Assembly: GCF_018866345.1 (NCBI RefSeq)
Contig: NZ_CP076443.1
Coordinates: 1,494,666 to 1,558,665, forward strand
Origin: Gemella sp. zg-570
Lineage (GTDB): Bacteria > Bacillota > Bacilli > Staphylococcales > Gemellaceae
Reading direction: 5' to 3'
Length of the DNA stretch: 64,000 bases
The position numbers and the translations under genes were made by a program. This document shows, in pieces, positions 54,943-63,839 of this stretch. The notes beneath the pieces were generated by a model that had not been told where the DNA came from, did not search any database, and saw only the letters and a list, made by a program, of their open reading frames with translations. Position 1 is the stretch's first letter. Every line of letters begins with the position of its first letter.

Positions 54943-55869
54943 CTAAATTTCTAAGCTTTTAATAATTTCTTTTGCTTCTTTAAATAAAGCTTCTATTATT
55001 TCTTTTACTGATTTTTCTTCTTTTATTAAACCTGCTATTTGCCCAGACATTACTATTCCCTCTTTTATATTTCCTTGCAGGATAGCCTTGTTCAATGCTT
55101 TTGATTTTAATTTTTCTAGTTCTTCTCTTGTTCCTTGAGAAATTTCTAAGTTGTAATATTTTTCTATAATTTCATTTTTTATACTTCTAAAAGGAATACC
55201 TTTTTGTCTGCCAACAACAAATGTTGATGTGTCTGTGGCGTTTATAATAGCTTCTTTAAATTCTTGTGGTACTGAACATTCTTTTGCAGTTAAAAATAAA
55301 GTTCCGAGTTGAACTCCTTTTGCTCCTAATGCAAAAGTAGCTACAAGACCCCTACCATCTGCTATCCCTCCAGCAACAATAACCGGTATTTTTACAGCAT
55401 CTACTATTTGTGGAACTAGACTTAGGTTTGTTGTTTCTCCTATATGACCTCCAGACTCCATTCCTTCAGCTACCACAGCATCAACACCTAATTCTTCCAT
55501 TTTTTTAGCTACTTTTACGTTAGGAATTACTGCTATTACTTTTATTCCATTTTCTTTTAAAGTAGGCATATAGGGTTTGGGTGTTCCTGCTCCTGTTGAA
55601 ACAATTTTTACACCCTCTTCTATTATAACTTCTATTAATTCTGGAATATTTTTATTCATAAGCATTAAATTTACAGCAAAGGGTTTATCTGTTAATGCTC
55701 TTGTTTTTCTTATTTCTTCTCTAAGTTCTTGGCTAGTCATTCCAGAAGAAGCTAATATTCCCAATCCTCCTGCATTTTATACTGCAGAGGCAAGTTTTGC
55801 ATCTGCAATCATTGTCATTCCACCTTGTAGTATAGGATATTTTATATTAAATAATTTTGTTATATTCAT
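54943..55869 (-). pseudogene. fabK: FabK-like enoyl-ACP reductase II, premature stop
   Basis: ATG 55869 with GGAGG 7 bases upstream gives MNITKLFNIKYPILQGGMTM, IADAKLASAV, then TAA (55779-55777) where the family has a Ser/Ala/Thr codon. The frame resumes at once with NAGGLGILASSGMTSQELRE and runs uninterrupted: VKIVSTGAGTPKPYM, VVAEGMESGGHIGET, VPVIVAGGIADG-like barrel and FMN motifs, KGVQLGTLFLTAKE. Total about 308 codons, normal FabK length. Restart at TTG near 55766 would lose the first barrel strand and the QGGM FMN contact. A single nonsense change; I see no other damage. Confidence 0.8.
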
Positions 55870-55930
55870 TTTTCTACCTCCTTATTTTATTTAATTATAG
55901 CATATTTTTACTTGTTATAAAACATAAATA

Positions 55931-55954
55931 AAACTAGGAATAATTTCCTAGTTT
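55931..55954. terminator. terminator of the bce operon
   Basis: AAACTAGGAA / TTCCTAGTTT, perfect 10-bp stem with TAAT loop, abutting the bceB stop codon; T-rich beyond on both strands. Confidence 0.85.
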
Positions 55955-57986
55955 ATTTTTCTTTTATTATATTGTAGTATGTTCTTGATGTTACTGTGTA
56001 AATTATTATATAAAATACACTAAAGATTATAAAGGTTGTTCCCATAGCATACAGGAATATTTTTGTATTAGTTAGGCTAAATAATTTTAGTAATTTTTCA
56101 ATAAATGGATATACAAATATTACATGGCTTGCTGCTACTAATAGGGGGGCAAAAAATATTAGTAAAACTTGTCCTTTTATTGAAGATTTTATTTCTTTTT
56201 CTTCTAAACCGACCTGTTGCATAATTTTGAATTTATCTTTGTCGTCATATCCTTCAGATATTTGTTTGTAGTACATAATAACTACTTGAGAAATTATAAA
56301 AATAGCACTTATTATTATTCCTATGAAGTAAAATGAAGAAACAAATCCTTTTATATCTTTTGAAGCTGTTTCCTTATTAACTATATCTATAAATTGAAAA
56401 TTATCACCAACATCTTCTACAAATTTAAACTCTTTTCTGTTTACTTGTTTTGAAATTTGACCTAATGCAGTTGCAAGTTTTTCTGAGTTATTTTTATTTT
56501 CTATATTAAATGCGTATAAATTATTATAAGTAAGCCTGCTTGCATATTCTTCTCCTAATTTATTAATGGCTTCTTGTTTAATTTTTTCTAAGACTTGTCT
56601 ATCTTTTACTACAATATAATAAGTATCCGTAATATTAGCAAGAGCTTTTGCAGCTTGAATAGTTTTATCTGCCCTAGCCTTAACTTTAAAATCTATCGTG
56701 TTTGCTCTAAATGTAGATTTTTCTTCTTTGTTTCTTGGGTCTTCAAATAATATTTCATCATCTGCTAAAGATATATTGGTATTATTTGTTTTATTATAGT
56801 CTTCTAAAGTTATATATATTGTTAGTAAGGCTTTTGATAAGTCAGAATAATTTGCTTCTTTAAATTCTATTCCCTCTTTTGTTTTAGCTCCAGCTATTGC
56901 CATATATGTGTAATCTAGTTGGTCTTTTTTTATTTCCTTATTTTCTGCAACTATTTTTTCTATTTCTTTTGTCAGCTGATTTTTATTAGCTTTTGAGTTG
57001 GTAGATATTTCTACCATTATATCTCTTGGATAAGATGTATTTATTAAATCTTTTGTCCCAAAATATAGGCTTGATGTTGAACCTAGAGTTACTAAAACCA
57101 TTGTTGATAATATACAGATATTTGCTAGGCCAAGAGCATTTCTTTTTATTCTAAATAGTAGGTTTGAAATACTAATAAAATTTTTTGTTTTGTAGTAATA
57201 ATTTTTATTATTTTTTAAGATTTTTAAAGTAAAAATACTAAAACTTGTAAATAGTAAGTAAGTTCCTATTATTACTGCTAATACTGCATAAAAAAATACA
57301 GAAAGAGCTTTTAAGGGTGTTTCTATGGTTACAGCTGAATAGTAGCCATATCCTATAAGACCTAGGGCTATTAATGATAATATTATTCGACCTTTGGGTT
57401 CTTTTTCTGCCCTTTGATTATCTTTTAGTAAGCCTATTATATTTATTCTTTTAATTTTTATAATTGCCTTTAATATTATTAGTAGATAAATTATTGAAAA
57501 TAAAAGTATTATTATGCTTATTGCTTTTATCGAAAAATTAAAACCTAGCTTTACTTCTTCTCCCAGTAGTTTTAAAAATGATAAGTAGGCTAATTTATCT
57601 AATATTATGCCTAGTGTTAAACCAAAAAAAGTAGAAATAAATCCTGTGTATAAAGTTTCTAAACTTATTACTCTTATTATTTGATTTTTTGTCATACCCA
57701 AGACTGAGTACAGACCCATTTCCTTAGTACGTTTTTTTATTAAAAATGAATAAGTATAAAATAGAAATACGGTAATAAATATAGCTACAATTACTTGTCC
57801 GAATGTTAATAATTGTTTCGTTGCTGAAGCTCCTCTTAATTTTGCTATGTTTTCATTATTTCTTAGTGATGTAATGATATAAAATAGGGTTACCATAAAC
57901 ATAGATGATAAAATATAGGGTAGGGTTAAACTTTTATTATTTTTTATATTATTAAAAGCTAATTTGCCATAAAATAATTTAGTCAT
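55953..57986 (-). CDS. BceB-type ABC permease for antimicrobial peptide resistance
   Basis: 677 residues, about ten helices with two FtsX-like domains (first near 55-180: FGQVIVAIFITVFLFYTYSF; MGLYSVLGMTKNQIIRVISL). A large extracellular domain (about 310-515) between helices 7 and 8 is the hallmark of BceB-type permeases and serves as the peptide sensor. Overlaps the ATPase gene by 8 bases. Works with BceA and signals flux to the BceS-type kinase encoded upstream. Confidence 0.9.
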   Translation of the reverse strand: MTKLFYGKLAFNNIKNNKSLTLPYILSSMFMVTLFYIITSLRNNENIAKLRGASATKQLLTFGQVIVAIFITVFLFYTYSFLIKKRTKEMGLYSVLGMTKNQIIRVISLETLYTGFISTFFGLTLGIILDKLAYLSFLKLLGEEVKLGFNFSIKAISIIILLFSIIYLLIILKAIIKIKRINIIGLLKDNQRAEKEPKGRIILSLIALGLIGYGYYSAVTIETPLKALSVFFYAVLAVIIGTYLLFTSFSIFTLKILKNNKNYYYKTKNFISISNLLFRIKRNALGLANICILSTMVLVTLGSTSSLYFGTKDLINTSYPRDIMVEISTNSKANKNQLTKEIEKIVAENKEIKKDQLDYTYMAIAGAKTKEGIEFKEANYSDLSKALLTIYITLEDYNKTNNTNISLADDEILFEDPRNKEEKSTFRANTIDFKVKARADKTIQAAKALANITDTYYIVVKDRQVLEKIKQEAINKLGEEYASRLTYNNLYAFNIENKNNSEKLATALGQISKQVNRKEFKFVEDVGDNFQFIDIVNKETASKDIKGFVSSFYFIGIIISAIFIISQVVIMYYKQISEGYDDKDKFKIMQQVGLEEKEIKSSIKGQVLLIFFAPLLVAASHVIFVYPFIEKLLKLFSLTNTKIFLYAMGTTFIIFSVFYIIIYTVTSRTYYNIIKEK

Positions 57987-58743
57987 TTTCTATCCCTCCT
58001 GTTTGTATAAGACTTAGTGCCTCTGTAATTTTTTGATACATTTCTGTTGAAGTATTTGTTCCTTTATAAATTTCATGGAAAACTATTCCGTCTTTTATAA
58101 ATAAAACTCTTTTTGCCCTGCTGGCTGTTTTTACTGAGTGAGTTACCATCATTATAGTGTGTCCAACCCTATTTATTTCTTCAAATATATCTAATAAATT
58201 TTCTGTTGATTTTGAATCCAAGGCTCCTGTCGGTTCATCTGCCAATATAATTTTTGGTTGAGTTATTATGGCTCTAGCGACTGCTACTCTTTGTTTTTGA
58301 CCTCCTGATACCTGATATGGATACTTGTTTAATAATTTTGTAAGTCCTAAAGGTTTACTAACCTGCTCTAATTTTTTATCCATTTCCTTGTAAGATTTTT
58401 TTGCTAAAACTAGGGGCAATAGTATATTATCTTTTAAAGTAAAATTATCTAATAAGTTGAAATCTTGAAATACAAAACCTAAATTTTCTTTTCTAAAATT
58501 AGCTAAATCTTTTTCTTTTATTGTAGCTAAACTTTTTCCGTCTATAATTACTTCTCCTGATGTTTCCCTATCAAAAGTAGCCATTATATTTAAAAGGGTT
58601 GTTTTTCCGCTACCACTCTCTCCCATTATGGCAACAAATTCTCCCTTGTTTACGGAAAAATTAACATCTTTTAATGCTTCTGTTGCACTTCCTCCAAAAC
58701 GATTTGTATATATTTTTTTTAAATTTTTCACTTCTAATAACAT
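57979..58743 (-). CDS. BceA-type ABC ATPase
   Basis: 254 residues. Walker A MGESGSGKTTLLN, Q-loop FVFQDFNLLDNFTLKDNILL, signature VSGGQKQRVAVARAI, Walker B ILADEPTGALDSKS and H-switch MMVTHSV. MacB/BceA group. AAAGGAGA lies 8 bases before the ATG. 138 bases separate it from the kinase gene, with a terminator-like palindrome in between. Confidence 0.93.
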   Translation of the reverse strand: MLLEVKNLKKIYTNRFGGSATEALKDVNFSVNKGEFVAIMGESGSGKTTLLNIMATFDRETSGEVIIDGKSLATIKEKDLANFRKENLGFVFQDFNLLDNFTLKDNILLPLVLAKKSYKEMDKKLEQVSKPLGLTKLLNKYPYQVSGGQKQRVAVARAIITQPKIILADEPTGALDSKSTENLLDIFEEINRVGHTIMMVTHSVKTASRAKRVLFIKDGIVFHEIYKGTNTSTEMYQKITEALSLIQTGGIEND

Positions 58744-58841
58744 ATTTTTTCTCCTTTTACTAATTTTTTATTTGTTTTATAGTTCTATTTTATCTTGAAT
58801 TTTTTGTCTTTTCCATAGAATTTCCTTACAAAATAAAAAAC

Positions 58842-58870
58842 AATCTTACAAAAATGTAAGATTATTTTTT
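58842..58870 (-). terminator. terminator/attenuator or BceR operator between kinase and ABC genes
   Basis: AATCTTACA-AAAA-TGTAAGATT, perfect 9-bp stem. Minus-strand reading exits into GTTTTTTATTTT, which fits termination after the kinase gene. The TTACA-N4-TGTAA core would also suit a response-regulator site for the downstream ABC genes. Confidence 0.6.
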
Positions 58871-58881
58871 TAAAAAATTTT

Positions 58882-59871
58882 TTATAATATTATATCTTTA
58901 TCAAAGCTTATTTTAACTCTTGTTCCCTTATTTATTTCCGAATCAATATCTATTAAAAATCCTAACTTATCTACTGTTTTTTTAGTAAGATACAGACCTA
59001 ATCCACTAGATTTTTTTTCTTTTCTTCCGTTAAATCCTGTATAACCCTTATCAAAAATTCTTGGTAAGTTATCGGCTGATATACCTATTCCTGTATCTTC
59101 TATTATCAAACTATTTTCTTTTCTGTATATTTTGATAACTCCTTGTTTTTTTGAATATTTTATAGCATTATTTATTATTTGTTCTAAAATAAATTCCAAC
59201 CATTTTTGGTCGCTTATTATACTTAAATCTATCTGTGTGTATTCTATATTTAAGTTTTTACTAAAAAATAGGATTGCATATTTTTTTAAGACATTATTTA
59301 TTGCTTCTGATATTTTTATTTTTTCAATAACTAGGTCGTTTTTATTGTTATCCAACCTTAAATAACTATTTACCATGTTTACATACTGTTCAATTTTAAA
59401 TAATTCTATTTCTTCTTGTTTTTTATTTTCATCTTCTGAATTTTCTATTAAAAAACTCAAGGCTGCTATGGGGGTTTTTATTTGATGAACCCACATTGTA
59501 TAGTAGTCTATTATTTCTTTTGTTTCTTGCCTATTTTTTTCTATTATTTTTTTGTTTTCTTCTATTAACTTGTTTATTACATCTATATATTTATTTTCTA
59601 CTATGTTTTCACTTTTATCTATTTTTTTTAATTCTGTATATAAATTATTTTTTAAAATTTCTAAATTTTGATATTTCCTTGAAAATATTGAAAAATCATA
59701 TAAAAAATATAAAATCAAAATAAGAACTTCTATAAATATAGGATATAATACTGCTTCTGTTTCTACATCATATAAAAATATTGTTGAAAAAATTAGTAAA
59801 ATATTACTTATAATTAAAATGCTAAATAATATTATTTGTTTTTTGAGATAACTTAGCAATATTTTTTTCAT
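58882..59871 (-). CDS. BceS-type intramembrane-sensing histidine kinase
   Basis: 329 residues. Two helices at about 12-33 and 40-60 with a very short external loop, so no sensor domain of its own. DHp His in MWVHQIKTPIAALSFLIENS; N-box NNAIKYSKKQGV, G1 DTGIGI, G2 GLGLYLTKK. Such kinases respond through the BceAB transporter. Overlaps the regulator gene by 4 bases. Confidence 0.92.
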   Translation of the reverse strand: MKKILLSYLKKQIILFSILIISNILLIFSTIFLYDVETEAVLYPIFIEVLILILYFLYDFSIFSRKYQNLEILKNNLYTELKKIDKSENIVENKYIDVINKLIEENKKIIEKNRQETKEIIDYYTMWVHQIKTPIAALSFLIENSEDENKKQEEIELFKIEQYVNMVNSYLRLDNNKNDLVIEKIKISEAINNVLKKYAILFFSKNLNIEYTQIDLSIISDQKWLEFILEQIINNAIKYSKKQGVIKIYRKENSLIIEDTGIGISADNLPRIFDKGYTGFNGRKEKKSSGLGLYLTKKTVDKLGFLIDIDSEINKGTRVKISFDKDIIL

Positions 59872-60536
59872 ATTAGATAGCCCCTACCTTTTTTCGTTAC
59901 TATTAAATTTTCTATTCCTATATTTTCTAATTTTTTTCTTAATCTATTTATGTTTACAGATAGGGTGTTTTCATCAATAAAAGTATCACTTTCCCACAAT
60001 TCTTTCATCAACAAATCTCTACTAACTATATTTTCCCTGTGTTCTAGTAATAAATTTAATATTTTGCTTTCGTTTTTTGTTAATTCTTCTGTTTTTCCTT
60101 TGTAGCTAACTATATCTTTATTTAAATCAAAAATTATATCCTTATAGACTAATAATTGTTGCTCTGAATTAAAATTATAAGTTCTTCTAACTATGGCATC
60201 TATTTTTGCTTTTAAAATAACTAATTTGAATGGTTTAGCTATAAAATCATCAGCTCCCACAGATACTGCCATAACTATATTCATATCATCACTAGCAGAG
60301 GATATAAATATTATAGGTTTTTTTGATATTTTTCTTATTTTTTCACAATAATAATAACCATCATAGTAGGGTAAATTTATATCCAGTAATACTATATCAG
60401 GAGAAAAATTTATAAAATCACTTATTACATTTTCAAAGTTTTCTACTATTTTTGTTTGAAAATTCCATTTTTCTAAATATTTGGCTATACTTTCTGCTAT
60501 TACAGTATCATCTTCTACTATTAATATTTTATACAT
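59868..60536 (-). CDS. OmpR-family response regulator (BceR type)
   Basis: 222 residues. Receiver domain about 1-115 with DD at the N-terminus (IVEDDTVIAESIAKYLEKW), phospho-Asp in DIVLLDINLPYYDGY and Lys in FIAKPF; winged-helix DNA-binding domain about 130-222 (LTKNESKILNLLLEHRENIV; TLSVNINRLRKKLENIG). Controls the neighbouring ABC genes. AGGAGG lies before the ATG. Confidence 0.93.
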   Translation of the reverse strand: MYKILIVEDDTVIAESIAKYLEKWNFQTKIVENFENVISDFINFSPDIVLLDINLPYYDGYYYCEKIRKISKKPIIFISSASDDMNIVMAVSVGADDFIAKPFKLVILKAKIDAIVRRTYNFNSEQQLLVYKDIIFDLNKDIVSYKGKTEELTKNESKILNLLLEHRENIVSRDLLMKELWESDTFIDENTLSVNINRLRKKLENIGIENLIVTKKGRGYLI

Positions 60537-60585
60537 ATTTTCCTCCTTTTTGTACTTTTTAACTTTTTTGTTTCACATAAAACAT

Positions 60586-61968
60586 TTATTTTCCTAAACA
60601 AAATCTACTAAATAATTCATTTATTAATTCTTCGCTCGTATTTTCTCCTATTACTTCTCCTAAAAGATTAAAAGTTTTTGTATAATCTATTAAAACCATG
60701 TCAACTTCTAATCCAGCTTGAGCTGCATTTATTGCTTCATTTAAACTTTCTAAGGCTCTTGTTATTAGGTTTACTTGTCTTGTATTTGATAAGTATGTTG
60801 CATCTTTTGGTTTTGTTTTTCCTTCAAAAAATAAATTTCTTATACTTTTTTCTAAGTCTTCTATTCCTTGATATGTTGTCATTGATGTTTTTATGATAGG
60901 GTGATTGTAACCTAAACTTTCTACTTCTGTAATATCTATTTTTGTTTCTAGGTCTAATTTATTTAATATTATTATGGTTTGTTTATCTTCTGTTAATTTT
61001 AGTAATTCTTTATCCTTGTCTGTTAATTTTTCATTACTATTTATTAAAAACAAAACTAAGTCAGCTTGTTTTAAAACTTCTCTACTACGTTCTACTCCTA
61101 TTTTTTCTACCACATCTTCTGTATCTCTAATTCCTGCAGTATCTATTAATTTTATCGGAACTCCTTTTATATTAACATATTCTTCCAAAACATCTCTTGT
61201 TGTTCCTGCTATATCTGTTACTATCGCCTTGTTTTCTTGTAGTAAATTATTTAAAAGGGAACTTTTACCAACATTTGGTCTTCCTATTATAGCTGTATTC
61301 AATCCTTCTTTAATAATTTTTCCTTGTTTTGATGTTTCTAATAAATTTTCTAAACTTTCTTTTATACTAACAGATTTTTCTAGTATTGTTTTTGTTGTTT
61401 CTATTTCTAAGTCATCATACTCTGGATAATCAATATTAACTTCTACAACTGCTATTATATCTAATATTTCTGCCCTTAATTTTTTTATTAGACTTGATAA
61501 TCTTCCCTGTATTTGATTATTCGCTAGTAAACTTGCTTCTGTTGTTTTACTCTTAATAAAATCAATTACTGCTTCTGCTTGTGATAGATCTATTCTACCA
61601 TTTAAAAATGCTCTTTTTGTAAATTCTCCAGGTTCTGCTAATCTTGCTCCATTATCAAGACATAGTTGTAATATTTTTTGTATTGTTACTATTCCACCGT
61701 GGCAGTTTATTTCTATTATATCTTCACAGGTATAAGTTTTAGGTGTTGCCATTTTTACAAGCATTATTTCTTCTATTTTTTCTTTGTTTTCTGGATTTAT
61801 TACATGACCGTAATTTATAGTATGGCTGTCTATATTTTTAATTTTTTTATCTTTAGGAAGTTTTATTATTTTATCTGCTATTGCAAATGCCTCACTTCCA
61901 CTAAGTCTTACTATTCCGATTGCTCCTTCTCCAAGGGCTGTTGATATTGCTGCTATTGTCTCACTCAT
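60586..61968 (-). CDS. mnmE: tRNA modification GTPase MnmE
   Basis: 460 residues from ATG 61968 ([20 protein letters not shown]); a frame opening at 62007 is a less likely start. Formyl-THF-binding N-domain, helical domain, G domain about 215-380 ([46 protein letters not shown]) and the C-terminal FCLGK (C-x-G-K), which carries the catalytic Cys. Modifies U34 of tRNAs with MnmG. mnmG does not follow; the bce operon does. Confidence 0.95.
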   Translation of the reverse strand: MSETIAAISTALGEGAIGIVRLSGSEAFAIADKIIKLPKDKKIKNIDSHTINYGHVINPENKEKIEEIMLVKMATPKTYTCEDIIEINCHGGIVTIQKILQLCLDNGARLAEPGEFTKRAFLNGRIDLSQAEAVIDFIKSKTTEASLLANNQIQGRLSSLIKKLRAEILDIIAVVEVNIDYPEYDDLEIETTKTILEKSVSIKESLENLLETSKQGKIIKEGLNTAIIGRPNVGKSSLLNNLLQENKAIVTDIAGTTRDVLEEYVNIKGVPIKLIDTAGIRDTEDVVEKIGVERSREVLKQADLVLFLINSNEKLTDKDKELLKLTEDKQTIIILNKLDLETKIDITEVESLGYNHPIIKTSMTTYQGIEDLEKSIRNLFFEGKTKPKDATYLSNTRQVNLITRALESLNEAINAAQAGLEVDMVLIDYTKTFNLLGEVIGENTSEELINELFSRFCLGK

Positions 61969-62031
61969 AATATTTTCTCTTTCTTCTTTTATAAAAATAG
62001 GGTACAAAGATTTTTCTCTGCACCCTTATCT

Positions 62032-62394
62032 TTAATATAATTTTAATTCTTCTATTATTTCTTCTAAATCTGTTTTAGAAAAATCTTTTTTCAAAAATCC
62101 TTTTGCTCCATTATTTATAGCCTGTCTTTTGTAAATAGGTAAATGTCCAACACTACTGCAGATAATTATTTTTGCTGTTGGATATTTTTTTACAATTTCT
62201 TTTGTTGCTTCTAAACCATCTAACTCTGGCATACAAATATCCATTATTACAAAATCTGGTTGTTTTTTTTCATACATTGCTATACCTTCTTTTCCAGTAT
62301 AGGCAAAATAAGGTTCTAAACCACATTCTTTAGCTATATCCCCTGCTCTTTTGTAATAATAAAAACTATCTTCTACTATAAGCACATTTTTCAT
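62032..62394 (-). CDS. stand-alone receiver-domain protein (CheY/Spo0F-like)
   Basis: 120 residues consisting only of a receiver domain: NVLIVEDSFYYYKRAGDIAK (acidic pocket), DFVIMDICMPELDGLEATKE (phospho-Asp near residue 53), IIICSSVGHLPIYKR (Ser/Thr switch) and GFLKKDFSKTDLEEI (Lys, where Pro usually follows but Asp is seen here). No output domain and no kinase nearby. It sits 9 bases after jag and 64 before mnmE, an unusual position in this conserved origin-proximal block. Confidence 0.88.
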   Translation of the reverse strand: MKNVLIVEDSFYYYKRAGDIAKECGLEPYFAYTGKEGIAMYEKKQPDFVIMDICMPELDGLEATKEIVKKYPTAKIIICSSVGHLPIYKRQAINNGAKGFLKKDFSKTDLEEIIEELKLY

Positions 62395-62402
62395 ACCGAC
62401 TC

Positions 62403-63185
62403 CTATTTAGCTGTTATTACTAAATATCTATGTGGTTCTTTGCCGTGAGATTCTGTTTCTACATTTTTTATTTCACTCAAGGCATTATGAATTATTTTTC
62501 TTTCAAAACTTGTCATAGGTTCAAGTTGAACTGGTTTTCCTAATTTTTTAGATTTTTTAGCCATATTTATAGCCAATTCTTCTAAAGTTTCTTTTCTATT
62601 TTCCCTATATTCATCACAGTCAATATTTATTCTAAAATAAGATTTTGTGAATTTTTTTGCATAGTTATTAGCTAAAAACTGCAGGCTGTTTAATGTGTTA
62701 CCTCTTTTTCCTATTAGTAGACTTGTACTTTCTACTTCTGTTATTCTCAAAGTGTAATTTTTGTTTCCTTCTTCTATAAAGACTAATTTTGCAGTATCAA
62801 ACCCCATAGAATGTACTATTTTTGTCATATAGTCTACTATTTTATCTTTGTTTAAAACTATTAAATCTTCTCTTTTTTTATTTTCTTCTTTTACTACAAC
62901 TTCTTCTTTTATTTCTTCTACTGGTTCTTCTATTACTTCTTTTTTAGGAACAGCTGAAACTTTAGGTTGTGTTTTTAATAGAGAATTTTTTATTTTTTCC
63001 TTATCATATTCAGGTTCTAGTGGAATTAATTTAACCCTCGCTTCTTTTTTAAACAGACCTAAAATTCCATTGTTTCCTGCTTCTTCTACTTCTATTTTTA
63101 CATTTTCTTCTGTCAAAAATAAATCTTTTAAACCTTTTTTTATAGCCTCATCTACACTACTAGCTACATATACATATTCATTCAT
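62403..63185 (-). CDS. khpB: Jag/KhpB RNA-binding protein
   Basis: 260 residues. Jag-N domain about 1-55 (YVYVASSVDEAIKKGLKDLF), a Glu/Lys linker, KH domain about 120-185 (SLLIGKRGNTLNSLQFLANN), and R3H domain about 195-260 (TSFERKIIHNALSEIKNVET; HGKEPHRYLVI). Partner of KhpA in global RNA binding and cell elongation control. Overlaps the rnpA end by 8 bases; the usual yidC gene between rnpA and jag is missing. Confidence 0.93.
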   Translation of the reverse strand: MNEYVYVASSVDEAIKKGLKDLFLTEENVKIEVEEAGNNGILGLFKKEARVKLIPLEPEYDKEKIKNSLLKTQPKVSAVPKKEVIEEPVEEIKEEVVVKEENKKREDLIVLNKDKIVDYMTKIVHSMGFDTAKLVFIEEGNKNYTLRITEVESTSLLIGKRGNTLNSLQFLANNYAKKFTKSYFRINIDCDEYRENRKETLEELAINMAKKSKKLGKPVQLEPMTSFERKIIHNALSEIKNVETESHGKEPHRYLVITAK

Positions 63186-63528
63186 TATTTTTACCTCTTT
63201 TTAATAAATTTGTTTTTGTTAATATATGATTTATAGATTTTAAAAATTCATCAAAAGTAATATCCATAGCTGCCTTTCTTAAAATTATAATAATATCATA
63301 ATTTTTTAGTAAATTTTTATGTTCTTTTATACTTTCCCTTACATAACGTTTTAATTTATTTCTTTTGTTGGCTTTTCCTAATTTTTTACTAACAGACAGA
63401 CCTAATCTAAAATGTTCTAAATTATTTTTACTATAATAAATAACAAATTGCCTATTAGCAAAACTTTTTTTTTCTTTTATTATTCTATTAAAATCTTTTT
63501 CCTTTTTTATCCGATATTCTTTTTTCAT
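63178..63528 (-). CDS. rnpA: ribonuclease P protein component
   Basis: 116 residues. EYRIKKEKDFNRIIKEKKSF, then the RNR signature region KLGKANKRNKLKRYVRESIK, and IIILRKAAMDITFDEFLKS. Binds the RNase P RNA for tRNA 5' maturation. Immediately downstream of rpmH with a terminator and a separate promoter between, and overlapping jag by 8 bases. Start ATG has AAAGG upstream. Confidence 0.94.
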   Translation of the reverse strand: MKKEYRIKKEKDFNRIIKEKKSFANRQFVIYYSKNNLEHFRLGLSVSKKLGKANKRNKLKRYVRESIKEHKNLLKNYDIIIILRKAAMDITFDEFLKSINHILTKTNLLKRGKNNE

Positions 63529-63551
63529 TTGTGAACCTTTCTATGTTATAT

Positions 63552-63580
63552 ATTTTAACAGTTTATACTTGTTTTTACAA
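63552..63580 (-). promoter_or_regulatory. promoter of rnpA
   Basis: TTGTAA, 17-base spacer, TAAAAT, about 25 bases before the rnpA ATG and downstream of the rpmH terminator. Confidence 0.45.
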
Positions 63581-63597
63581 CCACAACAAATAAAAAA

Positions 63598-63630
63598 AGA
63601 AGTTTAAAATAAAATTTATCCTAAACTTCT
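63598..63630 (-). terminator. terminator between rpmH and rnpA
   Basis: AGAAGTTTA / TAAACTTCT, perfect 9-bp stem; minus-strand reading ends in TTTTTTT. It partly uncouples rnpA from rpmH. Confidence 0.75.
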
Positions 63631-63646
63631 CTATATTTCATATATT

Positions 63647-63781
63647 TTATGCAGAAAGAACTTTTCTTCCTTTAGCTCTGCGTCTTGATAAAACATTTCT
63701 TCCATTTTTAGAACTCATACGAGCTCTGAAACCATGAACTTTTGAATGTTTTCTCTTATTTGGCTGATAAGTACGTTTCAT
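63647..63781 (-). CDS. rpmH: 50S ribosomal protein L34
   Basis: 44 residues: [20 protein letters not shown], ending GRKVLSA. Matches L34 over its entire length. GAGGAGG lies 6 bases before the ATG at 63781. Located right beside the presumed oriC, transcribed away from it. Confidence 0.97.
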   Translation of the reverse strand: MKRTYQPNKRKHSKVHGFRARMSSKNGRNVLSRRRAKGRKVLSA

Positions 63782-63839
63782 TTTAATCCTCCTCGAGTTT
63801 TATTTAATATGATAGATGTAATAACTATAAGATGTTATC

